From Fibrisoma montanum (lineage in GTDB: Bacteria; Bacteroidota; Bacteroidia; Cytophagales; Spirosomataceae), in assembly GCF_003583365.1 (NCBI RefSeq), contig NZ_QXED01000007.1:248001-312000 (forward strand): a stretch of 64,000 bases of DNA, in the 5' to 3' direction. Made by a program: the position numbers and the translations under genes. The stretch's first letter is position 1; each line of letters starts with the position of its first letter. The notes beneath the pieces were generated by a model. The model worked only from the letters and a program-made list of their open reading frames with translations. It was not told the origin of the DNA and did not search any database. Below, in pieces: positions 40,837 to 50,193 of the stretch.

Positions 40837-42600
40837 TTACCTGGCTGCGGCAGAGGGCGTGTCGGCCAGACCGTACCAGGCGTAGCCATAGCCGCCGAGC
40901 TGGATTTCCCCTTGACCGACCGATGGTCTTTCGGTCGTTTCCAGCAGATTAACCACCGGCTTCCGGGCCAGGTCAGCCGGGAGTTTCATCGCCTGCGCTT
41001 CGTTGCTGAAATTGTGGACCATCATCAGCGAACGCCCCTTCCAGTCGTAGCGGATCGCCAGGATGTGCGGAGAGTCGGTTTCAATCAGCGACCAGTTGCC
41101 CCACCCGATTTCCGGATGCGCTCTTCGAACGCGGATGAACCGGGCAATCTGATTGAGCAGGGAGGTCGAATCCCGCTGCTGGTCGGCCACATTCACCCGC
41201 GAATAGGCGTAGGGGCCGTTGTCAATTACCGGCCGCACCGGCTTGTCGGCGGTAGAAAAACCGGCGTTTCGCCCGGATGTCCACTGCATGGGTGTCCGGA
41301 TCGCCATACGTTCCTTAAGCCGCAGGTCGTCGCCCATACCGATTTCTTCTCCGTAACGGATGACCGGCGCTCCCGGCAGTGAGTACAGCAGACTGTAGGC
41401 CATCGACAGCATGGCGGGGTTGTTGAGCATGGGGGCCAGCCGCCGACGAATACCCCGGTCGTACAATTGCATGGTTTTCTGCGGCCCGAATTTATCGTAC
41501 ACCAACGACCGGTCTTTGTCGCTGAGCCGGCCCAGGTCAATTTCGTCGTGGTTGCGCAGGAAGTGCGCCCACTGCGCGGTAGCGGGAATGTCTTTGGTGT
41601 CGGTCAGCGCTTGTTTCAGCGGCTTCACTTCGCCACTGGCCAGCGCGTAGAACAGATGCTGATTTGCAAAGAAGTTAAACATCATGTGAAGCCCCCCGCC
41701 CTGATCGCCAAAATACCGCTTGTTCTCGGCCGGTTCAACGTTGATTTCACCCAGGAGCGCTACATCCCGCTTGTGCCACTGCGTAAACTGACGCAGCTGC
41801 GGAATCATCTCGTACTGATGTTCCGGGCTGGTCATGCCCGTTTCGGGCAGTTCGATATAGAACGGCACCGCGTCGAGCCGGAAGCCAGAAATGCCCCGGT
41901 CGAGCCAGTAGCGGAATACGTTGCGTATCTCGGACTGCACCGCCGGATTCTGCGCATTCAGGTCGGGTTGAAAGCGGTAAAAACGATGGTGGAAGTAGGC
42001 CCCCGCTACGGAATCAAAGCTCCAGGTTTCTTTTTGTACCCCCGGAAACACCATGCCTTTATCCCAATCTTTCGGCCGCTCCTGCGACCAGACGTACCAC
42101 GACCGATACGGTGAGTTTTTATCCTGCCGCGCCTGCCGGAACCACGGGTGCTGGTCGGAGGTGTGGTTAATGACCAGATCCATGATGATCCGGATATCGC
42201 GCCGACCGGCCTCCTGCATAAACTGGGTAAAGTCCTGCTCGGTGCCTAACCGCTTGTCGATGCTGTAGAAATCGGCCACATCGTATCCATCATCCTGGTT
42301 GGGTGTTGGCTGAAACGGGGCCAGCCAGATGGCGTCGACACCCAGGTTTTTAAGGTAATCCAGTTGCTGGGTTAACCCTTTGAAATCGCCGACCCCATCG
42401 CCGTCGGAATCCTTGAACACCTCAACGTCCAGGTTGTAGATGATGCGGTTCTTGTACCAAAGTTCCTGAATAAAATCCGTTGGGGCTGGAACCGGTCTGG
42501 ACATTTTATTTTCCGACGTAGCGGGTTTCGTGATGACATACGTAGCGGCTGAGCCCAGAAGTAAAGCGAGCAGGCCAACCAGGATAATGTTTCTGTTCAT
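40837..42600 (-). CDS. GH13 alpha-amylase family hydrolase, membrane-anchored or secreted
   Basis: This 587-residue enzyme has a hydrophobic N-terminal segment (IILVGLLALLLGSAATYVI) serving as signal or anchor. The barrel has GFRLDAVPF (nucleophile Asp243), ALLGEINVEP (acid/base Glu285) and LRNHDEIDLG (Asp352), the complete GH13 triad. DLVINHTSDQHPWF is present. The overall layout resembles trehalose synthase and alpha-glucosidase subfamilies. A short C-terminal beta-domain ends the protein. It acts on alpha-glucosides in the periplasm; the exact reaction is not determined by sequence. It is divergent from the Gfo/Idh/MocA gene. Confidence 0.93.
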   Translation of the reverse strand: MNRNIILVGLLALLLGSAATYVITKPATSENKMSRPVPAPTDFIQELWYKNRIIYNLDVEVFKDSDGDGVGDFKGLTQQLDYLKNLGVDAIWLAPFQPTPNQDDGYDVADFYSIDKRLGTEQDFTQFMQEAGRRDIRIIMDLVINHTSDQHPWFRQARQDKNSPYRSWYVWSQERPKDWDKGMVFPGVQKETWSFDSVAGAYFHHRFYRFQPDLNAQNPAVQSEIRNVFRYWLDRGISGFRLDAVPFYIELPETGMTSPEHQYEMIPQLRQFTQWHKRDVALLGEINVEPAENKRYFGDQGGGLHMMFNFFANQHLFYALASGEVKPLKQALTDTKDIPATAQWAHFLRNHDEIDLGRLSDKDRSLVYDKFGPQKTMQLYDRGIRRRLAPMLNNPAMLSMAYSLLYSLPGAPVIRYGEEIGMGDDLRLKERMAIRTPMQWTSGRNAGFSTADKPVRPVIDNGPYAYSRVNVADQQRDSTSLLNQIARFIRVRRAHPEIGWGNWSLIETDSPHILAIRYDWKGRSLMMVHNFSNEAQAMKLPADLARKPVVNLLETTERPSVGQGEIQLGGYGYAWYGLADTPSAAAR

Positions 42601-42759
42601 CCGTGTCTGGAGGGGCTTTTCCTCAGTAAACCCATCTTACTCGATAAGGTTAGCCTATATTACTCTGTGACGCCCCTATCGATCAAACAATTCAATTCCC
42701 ACTAAGTTGATTGGCATAATAGTTATTCAAAAAAAACTGCTACTAACCGGCGTATTGTT

Positions 42760-44010
42760 ATGAATCGACCTTCGTTATGGACACCCAATCACCCGCTCAT
42801 CCGTCGTGACTTTATCCGTCACCTGGGTGCCGCAGCCATTGCCGTTCCGGGCCTGACCTCCCTGATGAGCCTGCAGGCTTGTGGCAGTAAAACTGAGTCA
42901 ACCGGCGAAACGGCCGGAACCGATGCCGCCGGCTCGGGCCGCACCGAATCCGGCCGAAAACTGGGCGTCGCACTGGTTGGCCTGGGCAAGTACAGCGAAG
43001 GGCAGCTTGGGCCGGCTCTGAAAGAAACGAAGAACTGTCGGCTGGCGGGGATTGTGACGGGTACGCCCGATAAGGTTGACAAATGGAAACGCGAGTACGA
43101 TATCCCGGACAAAAACGTATACAACTACGAGACGTTCGATCAGATGGCCGACAACCCCGACATCGATATCGTATACATTGTATTACCGGATGCGATGCAT
43201 GCCGACTATACGATCCGGGCGGCTCAGGCAGGCAAGCATGTTATCTGCGAGAAACCGATGGCCCTCAATTCTGCCGACTGCCAGCGGATGATCGATGCCT
43301 GCAACAAGGCGGGCAAGAAACTATCCATTGGCTACCGGCTGCATTTTGAACCCCATAACCTGGAAATGATGCGGCTCGGGCAACGTACCGTCTTTGGCCG
43401 GGTGAATCAGATTATCGCCGAGAACGGCCAGGATCAGAGCGAAAACGAATCACCCTGGCGGCTGGGCAAAGGCACCCTGAACGGCAAACCGATGCCCGGG
43501 GGCGGACCGCTGCACGACGTTGGTGTGTACGCAATTCAGGGGGCTATTTATACGAAAGGCGAAGTTCCTGTTTCGGTTACGGCCAAATACCACCCGATAA
43601 CGGATAAAGAGAAATTCTCGGAAGTGGAGCAGGGCGTCGACTTTCAGATGCAGTTTGCCGATGGCTCGGTGGCCAACTGCCGAACCAGCTTCAACGAAAA
43701 ATACAACATACTCCGGGCCGAAGCGGCCAACGGCTGGTTTGAGCTGCAGCCCGCCTATGCCTACGATGGCCTGAAGGGAAAAACCAGCCAGGGGGACATG
43801 GATATCGAAAACGTGAACCAGCAGGCCCGGCAGATGGATGCCTTCGCTGACTGCATTCTCAACAACAAGCCTACCAGCGTGCCGGGCGAAATGGGGCTGC
43901 GGGATGTGCAGCTTATCGAAGCCATTGAACGGGCGGCCAAAACCGGTACTAAAGTATCCACCCAGGAGGTGCGTAAAGTGCTGGATTCAACGGCCGTGGC
44001 TCGTGCGTAG
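42760..44010 (+). CDS. Gfo/Idh/MocA family oxidoreductase with export signal
   Basis: This 416-residue protein begins with a twin-arginine-type signal (RRDFIRHLGAAAIAVPGL) that includes LQACG, a possible lipobox. The Rossmann domain has GVALVGLGKYSEGQLGPAL and the family signature ICEKPMALN, with the catalytic Lys. The C-terminal domain has GGGPLHDVGVYAIQGA. It is similar to glucose-fructose oxidoreductases and other exported sugar dehydrogenases that fold with bound NAD(P) before Tat export. Substrate unknown. It ends at a strong bidirectional hairpin. Confidence 0.93.
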   Translation: MNRPSLWTPNHPLIRRDFIRHLGAAAIAVPGLTSLMSLQACGSKTESTGETAGTDAAGSGRTESGRKLGVALVGLGKYSEGQLGPALKETKNCRLAGIVTGTPDKVDKWKREYDIPDKNVYNYETFDQMADNPDIDIVYIVLPDAMHADYTIRAAQAGKHVICEKPMALNSADCQRMIDACNKAGKKLSIGYRLHFEPHNLEMMRLGQRTVFGRVNQIIAENGQDQSENESPWRLGKGTLNGKPMPGGGPLHDVGVYAIQGAIYTKGEVPVSVTAKYHPITDKEKFSEVEQGVDFQMQFADGSVANCRTSFNEKYNILRAEAANGWFELQPAYAYDGLKGKTSQGDMDIENVNQQARQMDAFADCILNNKPTSVPGEMGLRDVQLIEAIERAAKTGTKVSTQEVRKVLDSTAVARA

Positions 44011-44018
44011 ATAAGCGG

Positions 44019-44081
44019 GCATCCGGTGGGGAGACGGGGCGTAAGGTGCCGCACCTGACACTCCATCTCCCCACCGGATGC
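44019..44081. terminator. Bidirectional terminator with perfect 16-bp stem
   Basis: GCATCCGGTGGGGAGA (44019-44034) is exactly complemented at 44066-44081 around a 31-base loop. It lies between the convergent oxidoreductase and 44083 genes, with the right arm touching the latter's stop codon. It is followed on the plus strand by CTTATACTTTTCC, which is moderately T-rich. Confidence 0.8.
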
Positions 44082-44082
44082 C

Positions 44083-44331
44083 TTATACTTTTCCTTTATA
44101 ATCCCAGTGGTCTTTAATGACCGCTCCGTTGGCATCTTTGACCAGCCGACGGGAAAAGTGATCGCCCCGGATCAGCCCATCGTCGCCGGCCTGCCCGATG
44201 AACAGCAGGATCGGGTTGCCTTCCCCATCGGTTTTGAAAGCCACATCGTAGCGCCCGAACGTAGCGTTCACCATCGTTGAGGGCTCATACTTTCTGTTCA
44301 GCTGCTTCAATAATTTCTCGCCTATTTTCAT
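44083..44331 (-). CDS. Small conserved protein of unknown function
   Basis: This 82-residue soluble protein has an N-terminal helix (MKIGEKLLKQLNRKY), beta-strands ATFGRYDVAFKTDGEGNPIL and LFIGQAGDDG, and a C-terminal FSRRLVKDANGAVIKDHWDY. It has no signal peptide or membrane segment. I do not recognise the family beyond similar short proteins in related bacteria. It lies 36 bases downstream of two DUF421 genes on the same strand and may belong to their transcript. Confidence 0.65.
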   Translation of the reverse strand: MKIGEKLLKQLNRKYEPSTMVNATFGRYDVAFKTDGEGNPILLFIGQAGDDGLIRGDHFSRRLVKDANGAVIKDHWDYKGKV

Positions 44332-44367
44332 ATCGTTGTTGCGTATAGTATTCTGAAACTCGTTTGG

Positions 44368-45057
44368 CTATTCGACTGCGTGCGTCCATTTCCGGTTGAG
44401 GCAGTTCGGACATTCCTCCTCTACGTTCGGCGGGTTTATTTTCCGGTTGCCGCACCGCGTACAGACACACATATCGGGCGACCGCTTCTGCTCATTGCAG
44501 AACGCCGTATCCCAGGGGGGTAGCACGGATAAGCCCGGCTGCGGCTCCGGCTGCGGAATCAGCGTAAATGCTCCGTTTGCTTCCAGATACAGCCGCTTGA
44601 CCGTACCGAGATGGTATTGCCCCAGCGCCCGGAGCTGTGCAAACAGACGATCCGACGTAACCCGCGTCTGCTGCATATCGTCAATCCGCATCACCGAGTC
44701 TTCTATCAAAATAGTAAAGTCATCATTTATCGACGTTTCGACCTGACCGTTTCGCGCAGCGAGCCGGGATATCGTCCACTGACCCAGCACAATAACCACG
44801 GCCGTAATGATAACCGGTAAAATCCCCCGGTCCGGTGCGATGATAGGAATACCGATGGCAGCCGCCAGCGATACCATCGATACCATCTCGGTTCGGCTGA
44901 GCTGCGACGACATGCGCTTGCCCATCAGCCGCATGGACAGCATCAGGATCAGGTAAATAACGGCAACCCGGATGATGATTTCGACGTAGAACTCGGCCGT
45001 TACCTGCCCGAACACGATGCGTTGCCATTCGCTCAAATGGATTTCTTCTGATTTCAT
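44368..45057 (-). CDS. DUF421 membrane protein with C-terminal zinc ribbon (second of a pair)
   Basis: This 229-residue protein has three N-terminal membrane helices (about 25-45, 55-75 and 80-98) with the DUF421 pattern MLSMRLMGKRMSSQLSRTEM. A cytosolic domain follows (IEDSVMRIDDMQQTRVTSDR, LFAQLRALGQYHLGTVKRLY). Unlike usual DUF421 proteins it ends in a four-cysteine module (CVCTRCGN ... CPNC), probably binding zinc. The start overlaps the stop of the upstream paralogue as ATGA, so the two are translationally coupled. The family's role is unsettled. Confidence 0.88.
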   Translation of the reverse strand: MKSEEIHLSEWQRIVFGQVTAEFYVEIIIRVAVIYLILMLSMRLMGKRMSSQLSRTEMVSMVSLAAAIGIPIIAPDRGILPVIITAVVIVLGQWTISRLAARNGQVETSINDDFTILIEDSVMRIDDMQQTRVTSDRLFAQLRALGQYHLGTVKRLYLEANGAFTLIPQPEPQPGLSVLPPWDTAFCNEQKRSPDMCVCTRCGNRKINPPNVEEECPNCLNRKWTHAVE

Positions 45058-45764
45058 GCCTGTATGCTGCTATTTCGGTTAACGACTGCCTTTCCCCATA
45101 CCTTCTCTTCACATACTTCACAGGCGTCAGCCTGTTTCTCCACCGGAACCGTATGGCCGCAGTTGCTGCACACCACCTCGTCGTCTACTTCGTCCAGGAT
45201 GGCAAAAGCCGCCTGATCACCGGCAGGCAGCGTAGACAGCCCCGGCTCATCGTGTTCGTTCCGGTAAATACTGAACAGCCCGTAAGCCTCCAGATACAGT
45301 CGCTTGACCTCGCCAATGTTATACACCCCATTGCTGCGCAAGACGGCGTAGACCTGCTGGCGCGAGATCCGGGCGGCTGCCATCCGATCCAGTTGCAGCA
45401 CACCGTCTTTCACCAGCACCGATTCGCTGCCAAAGCTTGCCTGCTCTACCTTCCGGTTTTTGAAACCCCAGAGGCCCAGCCCCCGCTGAAACAGCAGGGT
45501 ACAGAACAAGGCAAGAATACTTTGCAGAATACCCCGCTCCGGCATCTGCATGGCCGGCGAAATAATGGCCCCGAGTGTCAGCATCACGGCCAGTTCCGTG
45601 ATGGTTAGCTGTCCGTTCATCCGTTTGCCCAGGTAACGGGCCGTCACCAGGAACGCCAGATAGATGACAATTGACCGGATAAGCACTTCAATCATAAATG
45701 CCGGGGGCGCTTCCCCAAACAGGATCCGCTGCCAGTCGACCAGATGAATATGTTCCTTTTCCAT
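45054..45764 (-). CDS. DUF421 membrane protein with C-terminal zinc ribbon (first of a pair)
   Basis: This 236-residue paralogue of the next gene has three helices at about 25-98 (YLAFLVTARYLGKRMNGQLT, MLTLGAIISPAMQMPERGIL). It has a matching soluble domain (VKDGVLQLDRMAAARISRQQ, VYAVLRSNGVYNIGEVKRLY) and a cysteine ribbon (VVCSNCGHTVPV ... CEVCEEK). The parallel layout, including both ribbons, indicates tandem duplication followed by divergence. Hetero-oligomer formation is plausible given the ATGA overlap. It is divergent from the lactonase gene. Confidence 0.88.
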   Translation of the reverse strand: MEKEHIHLVDWQRILFGEAPPAFMIEVLIRSIVIYLAFLVTARYLGKRMNGQLTITELAVMLTLGAIISPAMQMPERGILQSILALFCTLLFQRGLGLWGFKNRKVEQASFGSESVLVKDGVLQLDRMAAARISRQQVYAVLRSNGVYNIGEVKRLYLEAYGLFSIYRNEHDEPGLSTLPAGDQAAFAILDEVDDEVVCSNCGHTVPVEKQADACEVCEEKVWGKAVVNRNSSIQA

Positions 45765-45847
45765 AGTTGTTGAGCAAATCAGTACGCTTACCAGCGAGGT
45801 GGTGAAGGCGAACCGGCACAGGCTGCTGGTCTTTTTACTATACTTAA

Positions 45848-45885
45848 TTTATCTATTTGATACATTACTTCTCGATTTAGATAAA
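45848..45885. promoter_or_regulatory. Inverted repeat TTTATCTA-N22-TAGATAAA in a divergent promoter
   Basis: Perfect eight-base arms lie in an AT-rich stretch of the gap between the DUF421 pair and the lactonase gene. They are about 84 bases from the first start and 149 from the second. They could be a regulatory site for either direction. The support is only symmetry and position. Confidence 0.3.
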
Positions 45886-46033
45886 GGGTGAATGCCACGT
45901 TAAGTTTTTGCAGGTGGCCTGATCTTAGTCTGTGGCCCGCCTGCTTACAATTCTTCTTTGTTTAGTCATATCTCAAACCGCGCGACCCAAAAACCAGTTG
46001 GCATTGAAATACGTCATCAGCTTACTCCTTTCA

Positions 46034-47119
46034 ATGAATCAGAGTACTGCTTCCAGAGAATTTTTATACGTCGGTACGTATACCGTCCGGGGCAGCCGGG
46101 GTATTTACGTCTATGCCTTCGACCGGTCTGCTGGATCCGCCGAGCTCGTGGAGGCCGTCGACAATCCGAACAGTCCGTCGTTTCTGGCGCTGCATCCCAG
46201 CGGCCGCTACCTCTACGCCGTCAATGAGCGTGACGACCAGGGCGAGGAGCATGTCGGCACGGTCTACGCTTACGCAATCGACCCGCAAACCGGTCGGCTG
46301 ACGTTCATTAACCAGCAGGTATCGGAGGGCCCGGCGCCCTGCCATATCAGCATTCATCCAAACGGCAAACTGGCGTTCGTGTCGAACTACGGCGGTGGCA
46401 GCCTGGCGGTCCTGCCCATCCGGGACGACGGTTCGCTGGGAGAGGCTACCCAGCTTCTGAAACACACGGGCCGGGGAGTAGATGAAGACCGGCAGGACGC
46501 TCCCCATGTGCATTCGGCCGTTCTGTCGCCCGACGGCCGGTGGCTGTACGCATCGGACCTCGGCACGGACAAGGTTCACACGTACCGGATTGATACCGAC
46601 CAGCAAATCCTCGTGCCCCACGAAACGCCGTTTGCAGCGGTATCACCCGGCTCGGGGCCCCGCATCACGGCCGTTCATCCGGATGGCCGGTATGTTTTTG
46701 GCATCAAAGAAATGAGTTCGACCGTCGCCGTTTTCAGCCAGCACACCGACGCGTTTTCGCTGCTTCAGGACGACGTACCGTTCTTACCGGAGCACTACGC
46801 GGGCGATCGTTCGGGGGGCGACATCCACGTCGACGCCACAGGCCGCTATCTGTACACGACCAACCGGGGCAACAACACCCTGGCCATCTTCCGGATCGAC
46901 GACGGCAGCCTGTTGCCGGTTGGCCTGCATTACACCGGTGGCGATCAGCCCCGCAACTTCTGGGTCGACCCCAACGGCGAATACGTACTGGTAGCCCATC
47001 AGGAAACCGACAACATCACCGTGTTCAGGCGCGTGGATGAGACCGGCGATCTTCGGGCAACGGGGTACGAAATTCAGGTTCCCTCGCCTGTTTGCGTTGT
47101 AAGCCTGGCCATGCCGTAG
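46034..47119 (+). CDS. Lactonase family beta-propeller protein (6-phosphogluconolactonase-like)
   Basis: With the ATG at 46034 the product is a 361-residue cytosolic seven-bladed propeller of the lactonase (PF10282) family. A GTG at 45932 would add 34 residues without a clean signal peptide, so export is unlikely but not excluded. Blade motifs recur: FLYVGTYTVRGSRGIYVYA, PSFLALHPSGRYLYAVNE, PCHISIHPNGKLAFVSNYGG, HSAVLSPDGRWLYASDLG and GGDIHVDATGRYLYTTNRG. Such enzymes hydrolyse sugar lactones. It sits before GH97 on the same strand, fitting oxidative sugar use with the neighbouring oxidoreductases. Confidence 0.92.
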   Translation: MNQSTASREFLYVGTYTVRGSRGIYVYAFDRSAGSAELVEAVDNPNSPSFLALHPSGRYLYAVNERDDQGEEHVGTVYAYAIDPQTGRLTFINQQVSEGPAPCHISIHPNGKLAFVSNYGGGSLAVLPIRDDGSLGEATQLLKHTGRGVDEDRQDAPHVHSAVLSPDGRWLYASDLGTDKVHTYRIDTDQQILVPHETPFAAVSPGSGPRITAVHPDGRYVFGIKEMSSTVAVFSQHTDAFSLLQDDVPFLPEHYAGDRSGGDIHVDATGRYLYTTNRGNNTLAIFRIDDGSLLPVGLHYTGGDQPRNFWVDPNGEYVLVAHQETDNITVFRRVDETGDLRATGYEIQVPSPVCVVSLAMP

Positions 47120-47170
47120 TTTAGAAGCTGTCTGGATTTTTGGCGATATTGCTCAGGAAACCCTATCGCT

Positions 47171-49138
47171 ATGCCTTACCTTTTCGTGTTCCTGCTGCTT
47201 TCATTTGCTGCGGTGGCGGCCCCCAGGCCGTTTCAGAGTCGTATCAACTCGCCCAACGGCCAGATCGTCCTGACCGTGACGGCTTCGGATAGTGTCCGGT
47301 TTTCGGTGACCCACGCTGGTCAGACGCTGGTGCTCCCTTCAACCATTGCGATGACCCTCGCGGATGGGCGGGCGCTGGGCATCAGACCTGATGTACGGCG
47401 TAGTGCTGTGCGTACCGTTCGCGACTCGATCATCGCGCCGGTCGCCATCAAGCGCCGGGTGGTGCGCGACCACTACAACGAACTAACCGTTGAGTGCCGG
47501 AACAATTACGCCATCGTGTTCCGGGTGTACGACGACGGGGTTGCCTACCGCTTCCGCACGGCCTTTCCCGATTCGATAACCATCCGGAACGAAACGGCCC
47601 AATACCGGTTTCCCGCCGACCCGACGGTGTATTACCCGGCCGTTCAGCCCCGGCCGAATGTTGATCGGTTCCATACGTCGTTCGAGGAGCCGTATCAGGT
47701 AAGTCCGCTGAGTCAGATGCCCGACACGGCACTGGCCTTCTCACCTGTACTCATAGCCAATGCCACGCCAGTGCGCCTGGTCATTACGGAATCAGATCTG
47801 GAAGACTACCCCGGCATGTTTCTGGCTAGGGCGGGATCGGCGCTGACGGGCGTATTTGCGCCGTATCCCGTGCAGGAAACCTTGCAGGAAGGTGAGTTTC
47901 CGCAGATGATGGTTACCCGGCGGGCCGACTTCATCGCCCACACCCGCGGCCGGCGTTCGTTTCCGTGGCGGGTGCTGGTCATCGGTACCGACCGTGATTT
48001 ACCCAGTACTGATCTGGTGTACCGACTGGGAGCGCCCAACCGCCTGAGCGACGTATCGTGGATCAGGCCCGGCAAATGCACCGACGAATGGATCACCAAC
48101 ATCAACCTGTTCAATGTCCCATTCCGGGCGGGTATCAACACCGCTACGTATAAGTTCTACGTCGATTTTGCCCGGCGGTTCGGCTTCGACCGGATCCTGC
48201 TCGATGCAGGCTGGTCGGACTACAAAGACCTGTTCAAGATCAATCCCGACCTCAACATACCGGAGCTCGTGGCGTATGCCAAGTCGAAGGGCGTCCGCCT
48301 GAGCATGTGGACGCTGGCGCATACGCTCGACCGGCAGTTGGAACCGGCCCTGAAGCAGTTCAACGACTGGGGCGTCGATTTCATCATGACCGATTTTATG
48401 GATCGCGACGACCAGAAGATGGTCAATTTTTACACCCGCATTGCCGAAGCCTGCGCCAAAGCCCGCATCATGATCATGTTTCACGGCGCCTACAAACCCG
48501 CCGGTTTCGAGCGGACGTACCCGCACGCCATCACCCGCGAAGGGGTTCTGGGGTCGGAATACAACATCTGGAGTGCCAAAGCAACACCCGAACACGACGT
48601 CCTCCTGCCGTTTATCCGGATGGTTGGCGGTACGCTGGACTACGAACCCGGCCTGCTCGACAACGCGACCAACGAACAGTTTCGACCCATTGCCGGCAAG
48701 GTGATGTCGCAGGGGACGCGCTGCCACCAGTTGGCCATGTTTCTGGTCTACGACAGTCCGCTGCCTATTTTTTCGGGCAATCCGTCGTCGGCCCTGCTGG
48801 AGCCACGGTTCATGGAGTTTCTGGGGAGCCTGCCCAGTACGCACGACGACACCCGCATCCTCGATGCAAAACTCGGCGATTACGTCGTGACGGCCCGGCG
48901 CTCGGGCGATACGTGGCACATCGGCGGTCTGGGCGACTGGACGGCCCGCGACCTGACGGTTGCGCTGGATTTCCTCGGCGACGGCACCTACGAAGCCACG
49001 CTCTGCACCGACGGCCCCAACGCCGACCGCAATCCGGTCGATTATCAGTTCACCACCCGGCCCGTTACCCGGGCGGATTCGCTGCCGGTACATCTGGCGC
49101 CGGGTGGCGGGTTTGTCATTAAACTTCAGAAGCGATAG
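47171..49138 (+). CDS. GH97 family glycoside hydrolase
   Basis: This 655-residue secreted enzyme has a signal peptide (1-16, FVFLLLSFAAVA). An N-terminal beta-sandwich (about 20-285) begins INSPNGQIVLTVTASDSVRF, followed by a barrel (about 290-560). The barrel has ILLDAGWSDYKDLFKINPDL, VDFIMTDFMDRDDQ (Asp408, at the position of the nucleophile in retaining alpha-galactosidase members) and GVLGSEYNIW. The C-terminal beta-domain ends near 655. The Asp points to the retaining branch rather than SusB-like alpha-glucosidases; this is inference from the motif. It follows the lactonase gene by 51 bases. Confidence 0.93.
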   Translation: MPYLFVFLLLSFAAVAAPRPFQSRINSPNGQIVLTVTASDSVRFSVTHAGQTLVLPSTIAMTLADGRALGIRPDVRRSAVRTVRDSIIAPVAIKRRVVRDHYNELTVECRNNYAIVFRVYDDGVAYRFRTAFPDSITIRNETAQYRFPADPTVYYPAVQPRPNVDRFHTSFEEPYQVSPLSQMPDTALAFSPVLIANATPVRLVITESDLEDYPGMFLARAGSALTGVFAPYPVQETLQEGEFPQMMVTRRADFIAHTRGRRSFPWRVLVIGTDRDLPSTDLVYRLGAPNRLSDVSWIRPGKCTDEWITNINLFNVPFRAGINTATYKFYVDFARRFGFDRILLDAGWSDYKDLFKINPDLNIPELVAYAKSKGVRLSMWTLAHTLDRQLEPALKQFNDWGVDFIMTDFMDRDDQKMVNFYTRIAEACAKARIMIMFHGAYKPAGFERTYPHAITREGVLGSEYNIWSAKATPEHDVLLPFIRMVGGTLDYEPGLLDNATNEQFRPIAGKVMSQGTRCHQLAMFLVYDSPLPIFSGNPSSALLEPRFMEFLGSLPSTHDDTRILDAKLGDYVVTARRSGDTWHIGGLGDWTARDLTVALDFLGDGTYEATLCTDGPNADRNPVDYQFTTRPVTRADSLPVHLAPGGGFVIKLQKR

Positions 49139-49139
49139 C

Positions 49140-49928
49140 CTACCCCATAATCAGCGACTCGGCTCCATCGATCCAGACGGGCGTACCGGTAATGTGACTC
49201 GACCGGTCCGATGCCAGGAACAGGGCCAGATCGGCCACCTGTTCGCTTTTACCGGGCTTTCCGTCTGTTAGCGGAACCTTACCCTCCGGAAACTCAACGG
49301 GCACCTTCGCTTCCTCAATGCCTCGCTTCTCGGTACTTTCCTCGATGGATGTATCAATTGCACCAGGGCAAATTACGTTCACGCGTATACGGTCTCTGGC
49401 CAGTTCCAGAGCCGCCATCTGAGTAAAGGCTACCTGAGCCGCTTTGGTACAGGAATAGGCTGTAGCGCCGGTGTTGCTGAAGATACGGGTTCCATTTACC
49501 GACGACGTGACGATCACCGACCCGCCCTGTCTTTTTAACAATGGAATAGCGTATTTAACGGTCAGGAACGTTCCGCGCAGGTTGACGTTCATGGTTCTGT
49601 CCCACTCGTCGGGTTCCAGATCCTCGATAGGTGCCCACACACCATTGATACCAGCATTAGCGAAAACAATGTCCAGGCGCCCCCATTGCTGTTCGATCTG
49701 CTGCATCGCCTGCTGCATGTCATCGACTTTAGCAATATCGCTAACCATCACCATCGCTTCTCCGCCCGATCGCTGAATTTTGGCGACAACCTCATCGAGT
49801 TCTTCTTTGGTACGACCCAGGGCTGCAATTTTTGCGCCTTCCCGGGCAAATAGTAAGGCTGTTGCCCGGCCAATACCTGATCCTGCGCCGGTAATCAGCG
49901 CTACTTTGCCGGCTAATTCTTGTGCCAT
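49140..49928 (-). CDS. Short-chain dehydrogenase/reductase (SDR) family oxidoreductase
   Basis: This 262-residue classical SDR has the cofactor motif TGAGSGIG (near residue 14), NAGINGVWAP (near 92), catalytic Ser in VIVTSSVNG, and YSCTK with the active-site Tyr and Lys. The final segment SDRSSHITGTPVWIDGAES is typical. It probably reduces or oxidises a small alcohol with NAD(P). It ends two bases from GH97 and is convergent with it. A dispersed inverted repeat begins 22 bases upstream of its start. Confidence 0.95.
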   Translation of the reverse strand: MAQELAGKVALITGAGSGIGRATALLFAREGAKIAALGRTKEELDEVVAKIQRSGGEAMVMVSDIAKVDDMQQAMQQIEQQWGRLDIVFANAGINGVWAPIEDLEPDEWDRTMNVNLRGTFLTVKYAIPLLKRQGGSVIVTSSVNGTRIFSNTGATAYSCTKAAQVAFTQMAALELARDRIRVNVICPGAIDTSIEESTEKRGIEEAKVPVEFPEGKVPLTDGKPGKSEQVADLALFLASDRSSHITGTPVWIDGAESLIMG

Positions 49929-49949
49929 TGTCGAGTGAATGTTGTGTTT

Positions 49950-50068
49950 TTTAAACGCGGAGGTGACAGAGGATGCGCAGAGATCGCAGAAAGGACGTAG
50001 TCACTGCTGAACTACTTCATTTTCGTCAGTGCGTTCTCTGCGTTTCTTCGCTTCTCCCCTGTGTTTAA
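49950..50068. repeat. Dispersed inverted repeat with TTTAAACGC ends, copy 2
   Basis: The left part TTTAAACGCGGAGGTGACAG followed by AGGATGCGCAGAG resembles copy 1 (11471-11560). The right part (TCTCTGCGTTTCTTCGC, ending GTGTTTAAG) is its weaker complement. It lies just upstream of the SDR start on the minus strand, the same relative position as copy 1 before the metallophosphoesterase. The arms have diverged more than in copy 1. Confidence 0.65.
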
Positions 50069-50193
50069 GCACATTTGCCGCTTTTTTGTTGGCCAATCAG
50101 GCAATTACATAGTCTGTGGCCTGCCCAGGTTTAGGATTTTTGCCAATCTCCCCCCAATTTAGCCCCCTCATTCCTGATTAATTTCCTAACCTT

